A stretch of DNA of 64,000 nucleotides from Canna indica (lineage: Eukaryota; Streptophyta; Magnoliopsida; Zingiberales; Cannaceae): the NCBI GenBank assembly GCA_034359265.1, contig CP136890.1, positions 93,893,501 through 93,957,500 of the forward strand. Direction: 5' to 3'. The notes under the pieces were generated by a model, which did not search any database, had not been told where the DNA came from, and was given only the letters and a program-made list of their open reading frames with translations. Within the stretch, counting starts at the first letter, position 1, and the number at the start of each line of letters is the position of its first letter. The position numbers and the translations under genes were made by a program. Shown in pieces: positions 19,857 through 34,800 of this stretch.

Positions 19857-22800
19857 ATGAGCGGCCACGATTCGAAGTACTTCTCCACCACCAAAAAGGG
19901 AGAGATCCCCGAGTTGAAGGAGGAGCTCAATTCACAGTACAAGGTACTATCCTTCTCCGATCTGATCCAATTTTGGCTTCAACGATCGTGGATCGAGCCA
20001 GATCCGTTTGGATCCTGCGCCAGCACTAGTATCCGATGATTGTTTTGCGGGATTTCTCAATCTCAAACTGACCTATCATTTCGTTGTCGCTATTGGAGGG
20101 CTCATCAGGATGAATTGATAGACCTACAAAGCCATTTATGGCTCTCTCCTTCTTTATATAGATTGAGGACCGAAAAAGAATATCTGGGTGCTTCGTTCCT
20201 GCAGGCTGCTATTGTATCTGCCACGTACTTTGTGTTGAGGAAAATAAACAAACTGTGCTACGCGGCAACAAGATCTTTGCTTCTTTCTTTTACCAAAATC
20301 ATTACTATAGATGAATTAGAAGGGTTTCATTGGCTGTTAGGCATACTATTGAATTAGGCTACCAGAAGGAACACCATGATGCAATCAATTTTTTATGTTT
20401 ATTTTCTCTACCACAGCACTTTTCATGATTGATTAGTTACCCTGGAAACAAGGGGCGGAGCTAGAAATTATTTGAAGTGGTTGCTCCGAAAATGTGGTGT
20501 TTTATCAAATGGGTGTGCTTACACCATATAGAAGGAACATTTAACAAAATAGGGCTGATTACAGTTTTGGTACATGTGATTAGGGTCATTTTCGCTTTGT
20601 ATACTTGTGGTTCTTTTCTTATCACTTCGGGTAACTACGCGTTTGCAGTTAACAAATTGCATACATGTTGTTAGAATTTGCTGTTAACTCATCACGTAAA
20701 TCACACATGATCTTATTCTTAATTTTTTTCCTTAATTTATCAACTCTAACCTCAAACACTACAAGCAAGAAGTTTAGATTTAAGGCTTAATAACAAAGTA
20801 AGAAAATAAAAAAGATGTGATTATGTGTGTTTCATGTGATGAATTAGTGATAGTTTCTAACAGCAGGTGCTCAATCTGTATCCTACAATCTGCTAATGAT
20901 GGAAGCAGAAATATCCAAAATGATCTGAAAAAATTATATATACACTAAGTAATACAATGGCCATAACCACAAGTATTTCCGCATGCACAACTCATCTCTC
21001 CCAAGTCCCAACCTGGTTGGCAGGACTATAAATGAGCTCAGCTGCATGTAGTTGGCTCAACAAAAGTTTAATCAAGCTTAGCTTGATCCCTGAATAAGTC
21101 AAGCTCAAATTTAGTTTTTAAGGTTGATCCCTAAATGAGTCAAGACCCAAACTTGAAGAGTGCAAAGTTCTACTTGTTAAGGCTCACCAACAATCTTGTT
21201 TATAAACTTGATAATGACCTTGTTTTCAAGCTGTTAGAATATTTGAATTCAAGCTTCAAGCTATTATCTAGATAAACTAGCCGAGCTTGAGCCATAAAAA
21301 ATTAAACAAATTGTGCTCAAGCTTGTTTATCAAGCTGGATCTCAACTAAAATGTAGCAAGCTGATCCTGACATTAGCTTGACTCGGCTGGTAATGAAGTA
21401 AAGTCCTATGAATTTATTTTTGAGGGCTTAATTCATTGCTATTTATGTTATTGTTTAATGATTTTAATAGTTGATGATGGGTTCTATGTCCTCTATTACA
21501 TGTACTCTTAAGCATATTTTTTATGATTTTTCAAGATTGGATGATGTCTATTGTTCCCAGTTTCATACTTCTTCCTTGCCATTGATTTTATATTTGAGGA
21601 TAATAAGTCCTAAGCCCATCGACGGATCAAATTTTGAGTGATTTGGCCCTAATTGTTATTATTTGCCTCCACCACTGCCTGGAAAGGCCGAAGTTAATTG
21701 TTGCTCCACTTTATTCTGTTATATGTTATGTATGACATGCTACCATGTTTTTCTGGATATATGAAGAGAAAGTTATCTGTTGATTCACAAGCATTCCTTT
21801 TCATATTGTTTTTATTGCTTGGTTTTGTTCAGATTGAAATAATACTTAACTAAATTCTTATTTGTGCTAACATGTTCTATAGGATAAGAGGAAAGATGCT
21901 GTGAAGAAGGTTATAGCTGCAATGACTGTTGGAAAAGATGTTTCATCATTGTTCACAGATGTTGTGAACTGCATGCAAACAGAGAATTTGGAGCTGAAAA
22001 AACTTGTCTATTTATACCTTATAAACTATGCAAAAAGTCAACCAGATCTGGCCATACTTGCCGTGAATACATTTGTAAAGGTTGGAGATTGTGTAATTTA
22101 TTTCTGTTTTTTCTTGAGATGTTAGTTGTCTATGTGGTAGCCCATTATTGTTGATCTATAAAATCTAAATGTTATAGAGAAATTCACAGCTTTTAAATAT
22201 ATTGAATTCCTACTTCATGGAATCCAACACTGCATCTTGCATTTTGCTTCTGTTTGAATAAGTAAACAATTAAGTGATGTTCCATAGAAACACATTAAAT
22301 CTTTACAAATGGGTTCTGGACCTTGGAACTTTGGAAATTTTGAATAGAATTCTGACAAGGTTTGATATTATGAAGAATTTGAATATGTCAAGTGCATGGC
22401 TCACGACGAATATATTGCAATATGTCTAACTACTCTTTAACTAGTTGTTGTGACTTGTGAGACATATCATCATCTATGAGTAAATAGCATCTGTTCAGTG
22501 GATTTTGGAGAAGGTCTGAATTAAAACTTATTTCAGTCCAGCTGAAATTTAGTTTTTGTCATAACCAAATTGGTTGCTTTTCAATTTATTGAAGCATTTA
22601 TTTAGAAGTTGTTGTAAGAACCTCCCTAGGTATTTATTGTTAAATTTGTTTCGGTGATCAATTTTTTTCAAAAGGTTGTAAGGGAGGGGGTCAATTTTTT
22701 TATTTATATTCTTATCACTCCTCTTACAGTGGGCAAATTGGACTAGACTGACCAAACCTAACACATTGATTGACTTGACTTGATCGAGAGTATATTTCTT

Positions 22801-25800
22801 TAATATTAACGTTGATAGGATTCAAACTTATGCTAATTTGATTGGGTAACCAACTTTTCCGAAAAGTTAAGTTGTCAGGATTTATATCCTTAACAATGTC
22901 ATGTGATAAAGAAAACACAAATAAGTTGATAGGAGAACTGATGTTGGTGAAATTTTATTTTGCTGATGTGGACTCAAGATATTGTGTAGGCACCACTAAA
23001 ATCCAACCAAGTTGGGACCTCCTAGCTCCACCCCTTCTACATTATGAAGCGGGAGTGGGCTTAGAAAACTCAACCCCCATGCATACAGCAGGGATGGTAA
23101 GAGGTTTTTCTCCATACATAGAAATGTATCTTGTAAGACTTCAACATTTTCACTTCAGTAGTTCAGTTAGCAATTTGTGCTAATGGCTGGCTAAAACATC
23201 AAATGATGAACAAAAGCAATGGATAAAAACCTGATTGAAATTACAATTGAACTGATTTTTGGAACATAGGCCCCTGTCAGATTTTAAGATAGGTTGCATT
23301 TTGGTACTTGGAAGGTAGTTGTTTTGGAGTGCAGTTTCATGATGTTTTTTGGAAGGCTCAAATAGTCAGACTGGTTGTCAATGGTTAAGCATTCTACTTG
23401 TTGTGGGTCTACTTGTATTGTACATACGGGTTTGTGTCTTCTGTGCAATCTGTACTAATCATCCAATAAGAATTTTAAACATGATTAGTATGGTTTTGAT
23501 TTTTGTTGATCTATGCAGGATTCACAAGATCCTAATCCATTAATTCGTGCTTTAGCTGTGAGGACAATGGGTTGCATACGCGTTGACAAAATCACTGAAT
23601 ATCTATGTGATCCACTTCAGAGATGTCTCAAGGTCCTCATCTATTGATCTAACTCCTCGCCTTTCCATTTTTCCCTGGCTCTGTTTCCTTTATTTAGTTG
23701 GTACTGTGTAGTACTTAGTACTTACATATTTGCATCAGTGCTTGTATTAAGTTTCAATATATTCAGTCATTTTTCTTGTGACAACATTTAAAATTTTCAA
23801 AACAAGGTGTAACTCCTATATCCATTTGCACAGGATGATGATCCTTATGTCCGAAAGACAGCAGCTGTTTGTGTAGCTAAACTGTATGACATAAATGCTG
23901 AGCTGGTTGAAGATAGGGGTTTCTTGGAGACTCTCAAGGATTTGATATCAGACAATAATCCAATGGTAGTGGCAAATGCAGTTGCAGCACTTGCAGAGAT
24001 CCATGAGAAAAGCAGCCAACCAATCTTTGAGATTACTAGTCACACACTTTCAAAACTTCTAACAGCCATGAACGAATGCACTGAGTAAGTTTGTTTCTTG
24101 GACAGTTATTTTTCTTTTCTTTTTTTTGGGGTGGCATGAAAACAAAACTGATGCTAAGAATCTGGGCTTAACAAGTGGTCCTTCATTAAATACTTGCATG
24201 GCTGGAAAATAAGGCACATTTGCTTCACTGATCAAGCACATACTGATTAATCTTAAGTGTGTGGCACATACAAACATATTGGGATATCAAACATCTTATG
24301 AAATCATACCATTAACAACCATGGTGCAGCACACACCAGGATGCTGGTTTCATCCTAAAAAGATCCAAAATGGAATATTTTTTTAAAAAGAAACCTACTG
24401 AAAAGAGAGAAACCTGCCCAAACCTTCATCCTCCTAGAAAGGTAGGGAATGTAAAAAGACTGCAACTCACCTATTATCCTTCATTACCATCGTATGGAAG
24501 TCATCACCTTTGATCATGGTACATTCGTTACTTTAGTTTAACGGAAAGATGATAATCTTTACTTTACACACAACAGGAGGATGTTTGTGCTAATGCTGTA
24601 AGTCTTTCCCAAACAAGTTGTATAGCTGTGGTAAAATATCCTATTAGTTTGCCAGTATACTTAACAAGAGATGTGGGATATAAGCTTGAGGATATAAAGT
24701 TAGAGGACACCATTCACATCTCTGTCATAGGTGGTTAAACTGTTAGATTTTTGGTAGAAGATTCATCTTAAGACAGTCTTCATTGAGATTATTCTACTTA
24801 GATTATGATTGTTTTTCTTGTCATCTCTAATAACTCAATCATTTTATACATAAAAGGCCTCCCCTTTGTCCATGCAGTTGAGTTGTTAACTTTTTATGAA
24901 GGCCTAATTAATATCACAATTCTAATAATCTGAATCTAATTGTGGTGCAGATGGGGTCAAGTTTTCATTTTGGATGCTTTAACCAGGTACAAAGCATCTG
25001 ATGCCCGTGAAGCTGAAAACATAGTCGAGCGAGTAACCCCACGTCTTCAGCATGCAAATTGTGCAGTTGTGCTTTCTGCTGTCAAGGTAGGCATATGCCT
25101 ATGTTAGTCCCGTCAGTGAAGGTCACTTTAGTATGTAGAGCTTCCATTTCTTGGATTCCCATTTCATTCAATTCTAAGTATCATGGATTCATTAGTCAAA
25201 ACTGTTCATAGAAGTTTTGGTATATTTTATGTGCAATTGCATACCTCTATATTAACTATCTAAATCCTCTGCAAATTTTTTAGTGAGGGCAAGGATGAAA
25301 CCATATATGGCTTGCTAAGGAACAAATCTCGCTGATCCCATGTTTGGTTGAAGAAAGCAACAATTTCTTAGATAGAAACAAAAAACATTGAGAATTTATT
25401 GAAGATAAAATACTCCATATTATGGTTTAAATTACTTGTTTCATTTCAGACCTCAAACTTGAGCTTTTACATCAAATTCACTGCAAGAGAACCCAGAAGA
25501 CCAACTAATTCTGCAAATACCTAACCATTGCAAAATCTTAACTGAATGCATCATGATGGCGCAATTTGAAATATGACGATGGTGGATTTTCATCGATAGA
25601 AAGACTATGCATGGCTTTAAATAATGTTCACTATGGCTTAAGAACATGTTTTTTTCCTTTGAAGTATAAATGATGGTGGAATATTTGCTGGTTGCTTTTG
25701 ATCTTCTTCAATGTCTTAATGTCTTAAAATTTCTACAGATGATCCTTCAGCAAATGGAACTTATCACTAGTACTGATGTAATCCGAAATCTTTGCAAGAA

Positions 25801-28800
25801 AATGGCACCACCTTTGGTAACTCTTCTTTCTGCAGAACCTGAAATCCAGTATGTTGCCTTGCGCAACATCAATCTTATTGTACAGAAACGTCCTACAATA
25901 CTTGCACATGAGATTAAGGTTAGTTTATATGGACATTCCTTACTTGACTTTAGTTATTATCTAATCATTTTTTCTTCAAATTACCGGTGTACATCTTTTT
26001 ATAGGTTTTCTTTTGCAAATACAATGATCCAATCTATGTTAAGATGGAGAAATTAGAGATTATGATAAAGCTTGCTTCAGATCGAAACATAGACCAGGTA
26101 CAAAGCTCTTCAATCATATTATGTGAAAGTTCTTTATATCACAGGATTTGATTGCTATTTCATTAGCCTTTCACAATAAGGTTTAGTAGTTGCAAATTAG
26201 AAATGCCATTCTACATATTTTCTCAGAGTTTTATGTTTCGGTTATCTAGTATCAGGTATCAGTAGAAGTCCTTCACTACTGCAGATTTTTACTTATTGTT
26301 TTTGGCTCTATTGCTTCTCAAGATTCTGTTTGGACTCTGGGAATGAAGACTTGGATTGTGCCCCCTTTCACAAAACTAATGTACAATGTCATCAAGGTGT
26401 GGTGCCAGAGAGCCAAAGTGTCTCAACCTAGTTGGGGCAAGGCGCTTTCAGTCAGGCGAGAGCTTTTGGAGCTTAATCGCTCACCTGGGTCAAGGTGAGA
26501 GGCTCCCAAAGCTCTCGTTTGACTAACATTTTACCTATATATATGTCAGTTGTATGTTGCTTTCATCAATAATAACAAAGATTATTAGGAAAGACATTTA
26601 TCAATAGAAAATAATTACAATAATCTGATGATGTTTTAGATTTGGATACGGTTACTACGTCCAGTAGGATGTTGAGTACAATCATATATAAGAATTAAGA
26701 TAGGGTACTAGTGTTGTTTAACTTTAGACATAATATAACACTTAGTTTTCTTGTTCATATTATACTAATATTTAAAAGTCAGTGCCTTGCTTCAATAAGG
26801 TGAGTGTTTTTTTGAATGCGATTTTAGTGGTTTAGTGCCTTGAGGCCTTGAGGGTACCTTTTGCCTTTAACAACCTTGCTAATGTACTTCCAGGTTCTAC
26901 TAGAGTTTAAAGAATATGCTACAGAAGTAGACGTAGACTTCGTTAGAAGGGCTGTCCGTGCAATTGGTCGCTGTGCGATAAAGTTAGAGAGAGCAGCTGA
27001 GCGGTGTATCAGTGTATTGCTTGAACTGATAAAGATAAAAGTAAACTATGTTGTGCAAGAGGCTATCATTGTCATAAAGGACATCTTCAGACGTTATCCT
27101 AACACGTGAGTTTGGTTAGACTGCTGCAAGTTGTACACCTCTGTGGTATTTTCCACATCATACCACAGGACCATCTGCTTCATGCAATGCTGTCTAATTT
27201 TATGTTCTCTTGCAGTTATGAGTCTATAATTGCAACACTATGTGAAAGTCTGGACACATTAGATGAGCCAGAGGCGAAGGTATTTTGCTTATTGCTATGT
27301 GCTAATTGCAGGTTTGATTTTCTTTGCTGTTTCTAAATTAACTTTCATGCTTTAGGCATCAATGATTTGGATAATTGGTGAATATGCTGAAAGAATTGAC
27401 AATGCTGATGAGCTCCTTGAGAGCTTTCTGGAGACTTTCCCAGAAGAACCTGCACTCGTACAACTTCAACTGCTTACTGCAACTGTCAAATTGTTTCTTA
27501 AGAAGCCAATCGAGGGACCACAACAGATGATTCAGGTTTGTTATATTATTTGTATCTTTCGAACATTTATTTCTCATGGCAAAATATTAAGCCATTCATT
27601 TGAAGATTATTCACCATATGGTTCTTTTATGGAATTTCATAGTTCATACTATTCATGGAATACCAACTATCGGGCATAACTGCTTGAAGAGTTGTAGGTA
27701 CATTGACAATTGCAACTTTAGGCTGCATTAGTTTATGAGGGTAACTAAGTGGTCTCTTTATTTTCTTCCTTTTTTTTAGGAATGCCCTTGCTTTTAACTA
27801 TTTGGGAATACAAAAAAAATATCATTTATCCTTTTCCAAGTATCAATACATCATGTTTTTTAAAAAACTACTCTTTATGCATGAACATTCATCAACCACT
27901 GAAATTATTATTAGAAATAGTCATTGATAGATTTAGATAGCGGTTATATGATTGTAGTGATAGGATGAGCCTGTTATGATTCTTGATTAAATAAAGGTTC
28001 ACTAGTGAAGCAATGAAGTTTGGCTGCTTCTAGAGGAACTTCCCTGAAGAATAGTTATAAGTTTAAGCAACCATGCAATAAATTATGATTTGTACTTGGA
28101 TGATGTAAAGTGAAAAGTAGGGGTGAGCGGGTCCGGGTATCTTGTATTTTTTATGATACCCAAACCCTACCCTGTATAGGATGGGTTCCTAGATTTTGGA
28201 ACCGGACCCTACCCTATTGGAACTTAGAATCGGACCCTACCCGGAACCATAGGTCATGGTTCCGGTTCCAAGTATCCTGTTGGGCTCCAGAACAAGTTCC
28301 AAAATAGCTTCCAACAGGTTCAAACAGGTTCTAGTACAGGTACCGGTTCCGGTTCTGAGTACCCGAAATTGTGGAATCGGAATCGGAACCGAATTTAACC
28401 GGTTCCTTGATTTGTTACCCGGACCCTACACGAATTTTTTGGGTCTATCCGAAACCTACCCGATCGGGTAGGTTCCAACCAGTTCCGGGTCTACCTGGTA
28501 CCCATGCACACCCCTAGTGAAAAAGATACATTAAACTCTTGCTACATTTGTGCGAAGCAAATTTGGATACTGTTTCAATGCTAGTTTTAAGTGTAGCCAA
28601 GAGCTTTCTTTCTTCTGTTGACTCTCTTTTGAAGAAATTGATCTCTTTTTTAATCAACTATTTGTGTCAAATCTGCTAAAAGCAAAATGTTATACCATAA
28701 ATATTTGTTTATCTTATTCTAGCTTGGGCTTTTACAAAATGATCTGACATGGTATAGTTTTAGCTTTTAAGTATGTCTTGCATAATCCATGTAAGTATCA

Positions 28801-31800
28801 TTTTGTCATTCCAAATTTCAAACACAAGCTCATTTATGAGTTATGACTCTAATATAAATCTAAATTATGTGATAGGCTGTTCTAAATAACGCTACGTTGG
28901 AAACAGACAATCCTGATTTGAGAGACCGTGCATACATTTATTGGCGTCTCCTTTCAACTGACCCTGAGGTATCAGAAGAAAATTTGAGTCTTTTTCATGA
29001 CACCTTATATGGTTTATAGTTTATTCTTTTTGATAGGCTGCTAAGGATGTCGTTTTAGCTGAAAAACCAGTAATAAGTGATGATTCCAACCTACTTGATC
29101 CTTCACTTCTTGATGAACTTCTTGCAAACATTGCTACCCTTTCTTCTGTGTACCATAAGATACCTGATGCTTTTGTAAGCCGTGCAAAGTCAGCTACACC
29201 TAGACCAGATGATGAGGAATATGCTGATGCTCCTGAAGCAGCATATTCTGAATCACCTTCTCATGCACTTGGCGATTCTAGTTCAAGTACTCCACAAGTT
29301 CAAACGAAGCAGCAAACAGCAGCAACAGCAGCAGCCTCCCCACCTGCTGCACCTATTCCAGATTTACTCGGTGATTTGATTGGAATAGACAATGCTATTG
29401 TCCCTGTAGACCAGCCAACTACACCTGCAGAGTAAGGATGTTCTATTGAAAAAATGTCCTTCATCCTTATACCTTTTGGCACTACCTTCTTGTTTTGCTC
29501 AGTTATTGAAGATGTTTTTAGTTGTCTTCACAGACCTCCCTTACCTGTATTACTACCTTCCTCAACTGGTCAAGGTCTACAGATAAGTGCACATCTTGAG
29601 CGGCATGATGGCCAAATATTCTATGCTTTACTGTTTGAGAACAGTACGCAGCTTGTCTTAGATGGATTCATGATACAGTTCAACAAAAATACATTTGGCC
29701 TTGCAGCTGCAGGTCCTTTACAGGTGAATATTTTTTTTTAAAAAAACTATTGTAGAAATTGGGCTAAGGGTTAATCCTGTCTTGACATCCATTTCCCATC
29801 TTCCTGCTCAAAATATCTTCTTACATTTTCTTCTGTGGCTGATTAGGTTCCACCATTGCAACCTGGAGCATCAGCAAGGACACTTCTTCCTATGGTTTTA
29901 TTCCAGAATGTTTCTCCTGGACCTCCAAGCACCCTATTGCAGGTCGCAGTAAAAAATAATCAGCAACCAGTCTGGTACTTCAACGACAAAATTTCCTTGC
30001 ATGTTTTCTTTGGAGAAGATGGTAAAATGGAACGTGCAAATTTTCTAGAGGTAAGTAATTATTGTAGGATATGCTTGATTTTCTTTTAATTATTGATGAC
30101 ATACTCTTTAGGTGGTAAGACGTCCTGATTATTTAGAGCGGTTCTACATTGGCTGGTGTTTAAAGTTGTAAAGTAGGTTGCTTCATCTGATGTTTTTACC
30201 CTTTCTTTCTCTCTCCAGTTTTTTGGTCATATTGGTTGATTGGCATTTGATTGTTAGCATCCCCATTCAAAGAACCCCTAATCTTTCTTTTGGTTAATGT
30301 GTTCTGCTCTAATTCTATTCAGAAATATACTATTTCTCCTGAGCCAAATTAATTCATCATATTTCTGCTTTGGATATCTTTTTAAGATTGATATTGACTA
30401 TTTGGTGTTTAATGGTAAACCCACTTTACCAATTGTTCTGGTATATGCATATCATAACTTCTGGATACTAGTAAATAACTAAAAAGAATTCATAAATAAA
30501 CCAATTGTTGAATTGTTTGTGCTAATACAGTATAGTACCCATTAGCACAGTAGCTTTTCTTTCTTTTAAGTGGAACAAATTTATAGTCAAGCTCTATACT
30601 CATCAATACCATCCCAACGACTATATTTTCATATGTGGTTACTATTTTGTTAATGACTCTTTTAGTTGTTACAAGTTTTCTTTTGGGTAATTTTGAACTT
30701 ATTTAAAGGCCCCAAACCCCTGAAAATCTCTTATGATCATTTGTTTCACTTGATAGGACAGGATAGGGTAGGATAACAAATTAGAGAGTGTGTTGGATAT
30801 AATTTTTTTAATCCAATATACACCGGATATGTCATTAATTTTGTATTCTTCTAATCCCTGTTCTCTTCTAATCCATGCACTAAACAAATAAGGGATTGAA
30901 AATCATCTCTTGTCCTATCTCCTTTTCTCTTGCTAAACAAACATGCCTTTATAGTCTATCAAGCATTCTTCGACAGAAGAATTATTACTCGGCTTTGACT
31001 AATTAATGATCGATGGCAATGTGGTATTCTGGCTACCAATGTATGATGACTTGGGAGAGATTTCTAATGTGAGTCTTGGAAACTTATGACATCGGCCTCA
31101 CTTGTATTGAATGTGTTGAGCAGGATCCTACCGTTATCATGCATGCCACTTTTAGCCTTCTAGAGTTATGAAATTGTATTCTCTACTCTAATTTGGTTGT
31201 GTTTAATTTTTTAATTTGCATAGAAACTAAGTGTTACATTTCAATTTTTTATGAAACAATTCAATTTTTACGAAAGTTTCATATGTTATCATGCATTTTA
31301 ATCAAGTTCTCTATCAAAGTCAAGATTTAGGTTGCATGAAATGAAAAGAAATGACACCTCAGACAGTCCAAATATCCAATATGGTATGGTACTAGTAGAT
31401 ACTGTATTGACCATTCACGGCTGCTAGAAAGATGAACAATTTTATACTAAGTTGTTAATATGAACAATTTTCTTGGTCCTGACTTCTTTACCTAGTTTGA
31501 ACAAGAACAATATCACTTGATGGGCTTCTTCCAAGTGGTATGTTCCTAAATGAACTCTTCAATGCTAGTTTCATTGAGAAAGATGGAAAAAACATTAAAA
31601 AAACCACTGTACAAGAGAAATTAGTCCAGGAAAGGAAAATATTTTCTAAGAGATGGAGGGAGATAAAGCCTACGTTTTCAAATCCTGATTTTTACTGAAA
31701 TTTTATTGAATAGTCCTACGGGGAAAACTATGAAGAATCTGAAATATTGCGGGGAGATCTGGATATGAAGAAATAGATGTACAGAAAATTATGATGTTTG

Positions 31801-34800
31801 ATTTTTTTTTTCTGTTATCTTATGTTCTTGTCATTGTTATATAATTTATGGAAGTAGGTAATTATATAATAGTATAATACTGTAGTTTGGGAAAAATTAG
31901 AGAGCCTAAATCTGGCTTCTCTTTCCACATGTATATATAAGAGTATCTTCATAATATTTACACATGTGTCCTTGGACACTTTACAACTAGGTCCTACTTT
32001 ATTACAATTAGGTCCTAACACTCTCTCTCAAGCTGGAGCAAATATATTGCACAGTCCCAGCTTGTCACATATATACTTGATTCTTGGACCCTTTAAAGAC
32101 TTGGTGAAGATATCAGCTAACTGATCATTAAAATTTACAAAGGACATTGTGACCTCTTTAGATTGCACTTTTTCTCTGATAAAGTGACAGTCAATCTCTA
32201 TATGTTTTGTCCTCTCGTGAAAAATTGGGTTGGAAGCAATGTGCATAGCAGCTTGATTGTCACAGTACAGTTTCATAGGTTCATTGTCACTAAGACTTAG
32301 TTCTGTCATTAACTGTTTTAGCCAAATTAGCTTACAGGTGATTAATGCCATAGCTTTGTACTCGGCCTCTGCACTAGATCTCGCCACCACACTTTGTTTC
32401 TTACTTTTCCATGAGATCAAGTTGCCTCCTAAGAAATCACAATATCCTGAGGTGGATCGACGATCAGTGGGTGCTCCAGCCCAGTCAGCATCAGTATACC
32501 CAGTCACCTGAAGGTGACCTTGATTGTGATATAAAAGGCCTTTGGCAGGGGTATCCTTAAGGTAACGTAGTACCCTTAAGGCTGCAATCCAATGATCCTC
32601 ACAGGGAGATTCAAGGAACTGGCTGACCACATTAACAACAAAAGAGATGTCAGGTCAAGTAATTGTAAGATAATTGAGTTTACCTACTAGCCTGCGATAT
32701 CGTCTAGGATCAGGTAAGGGCTCCCCTTGTCCTGGTACCAGCTTGACATTTGGATCCATCGGGGTATCAACTGGTTTGGCCCCTAGCAAACTTGCTTCCT
32801 CAAGCATATCTAACACATATTTCCTCTGTGAAACATAGATATCTCCCCGAGATCGAGCTATTTCAATACCCAAAAAGTACTTTAGACTGCCTAAGTCCTT
32901 GGTTTCAAACTGCTGATGTAAGTAGGCTTTCAATCTTTGACTATCAGCCCCTGTGATAATTATATCATCGACATATACGATCAGGAGAATCTGCCTCCCA
33001 GAGGATGAGGTAAGATGGAAGATCGAATGATCTGATATACTTCTAGTCATCCCAAATTTGAGTAAGGCAGAACTAAATTTACCAAACCATGCTCGAGGAG
33101 TTTGCTTCAACCCATATAGAGATTTCTTCAAGCGACAAACTAGGCCAAACTCCCCCTGGTGGTTGCTCCATATAGACCTCCTCATCCAGATCACCATGTA
33201 GAAAGGCATTTTTAATGTCAAGCTGATAAAGAGGCCACTTATGGATGGCGGCAAGCATAAGGAACAAGCGGATAGACGTTATCTTTGCTACAGGAGAGAA
33301 AGTATCCAGATAATCAATACCATAAGTCCGAGTGTACCCTTTGGTGACGAGGCGAGCCTTAAGGCGATCAACAGACCCATCTGGTAACATCTTGACAGTG
33401 TAAACCCATTTGCAACCAACGGTGGATTTTCCTGGCGGAAGGGGAACCAATGCCCATGTGTCATTAGCATTAAGAGCAGACATTTCATCCAACATAGCCT
33501 GACGCCACCCCGGATGTCGAAGTGCATCTGAGAAATGCTGTGGAATGGAAATAGAAGACAAAGAAGAAAGAAATGCATAATAATGTGGTGAAATAGCAGC
33601 ATAAGAGAGATAACGAGAGATAGGATGTGATGTAGTACACTGACGAGTACCCTTCCTGAAGGCAATGGGAAGATCAAGGTCAGGTGGAAGATCTGAGACC
33701 GTAGGGGCAGACGGCGGGGGAGGGGAATCTGAGTCATGTACCTGCTTCGAGCGACGATGATAAACCTATAGTGGCTGAGTCTGAGTCTGGGACTGGAGTA
33801 GGTAGAACCTCAACAATGGAGTCAGGAGAGGTGGACTGACATGTGAAGAAAGGTGTAGTTTCAAAAAACGTCACATCTGCATAGATGAAGGAGCGACGAA
33901 GGTTAGGAGAGTAACAACGGTACCCGCGCTGAAGACAACAATACCCAAGGAACACACAACGAATGGCTCGAGGAGCGAGCTTATCTCGACCGGGAGATAA
34001 GTCGTGAACAAAACATGTACAGCCAAACACGCGAAGCGGAAGACGGTAGAGTTCATCACGTGGAAAGAGGATAGAAAAGGGGACTTGATTGTGTAAGATT
34101 GAGGAAGACATTCGATTAATGTTAATGAGATAACATGCAGTCAAAACTCCATCCCAAAATCTGAGGGGGACATTCATATGGATGAGAAGGGTACGAGCAA
34201 ATTCTACTAAGTGTCGATTTTTACGTTCAGCGACTCCATTTTGTTGAGGAGTATGAGGACATGAGGATTGATGTAAAATGTCATGCTAAGCCAAGAAAGA
34301 TTGAAAGGTGCTAGAGAAGTATTCTTTCGCATTATCACTTCTAAGCACCCGGATGGAAGTATCAAATTGATTTTTTATTTCAACAAAGAAGGTAGAAAAG
34401 ACAGTAAACAATTCATTCTGGAATAATCATCAATAAAAGTAACAGTATTTGTATCCCAATTTTGATATGACACGACTAGGACCCCAAATATCAGAATGAA
34501 TCAAAGCAAAGGGTGCCGAAGCACGTTTATTGACACTACTGGGAAACAAAGACCTAGAGTGTTTTCCCAGTTGACAGGACTGACATTCAAGACTCTTAAG
34601 GTTTGAAAAAGAAGGAACCGTCTTTTGAAGAGTTTGGAGATGCGGATGGCCCAACTGGCTATGACATAGAAGAGGAGAAGAATCAGCCACTAAAGCGGAT
34701 GGTGTCGCATCAAGTTGTTACAGACCGCGAGATTTATGCCCGGTGCCAATCACCCTTCCAGTCCGTGAATCCTGAAGAGAAACAATATCAGCTGTGAATG

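Noticed and set aside
22842..23183. 113-codon frame in beta-adaptin intron 2
   Set aside because: Lies wholly within an intron, no similarity to adaptins or known domains, and exons 2 and 3 join perfectly without it.
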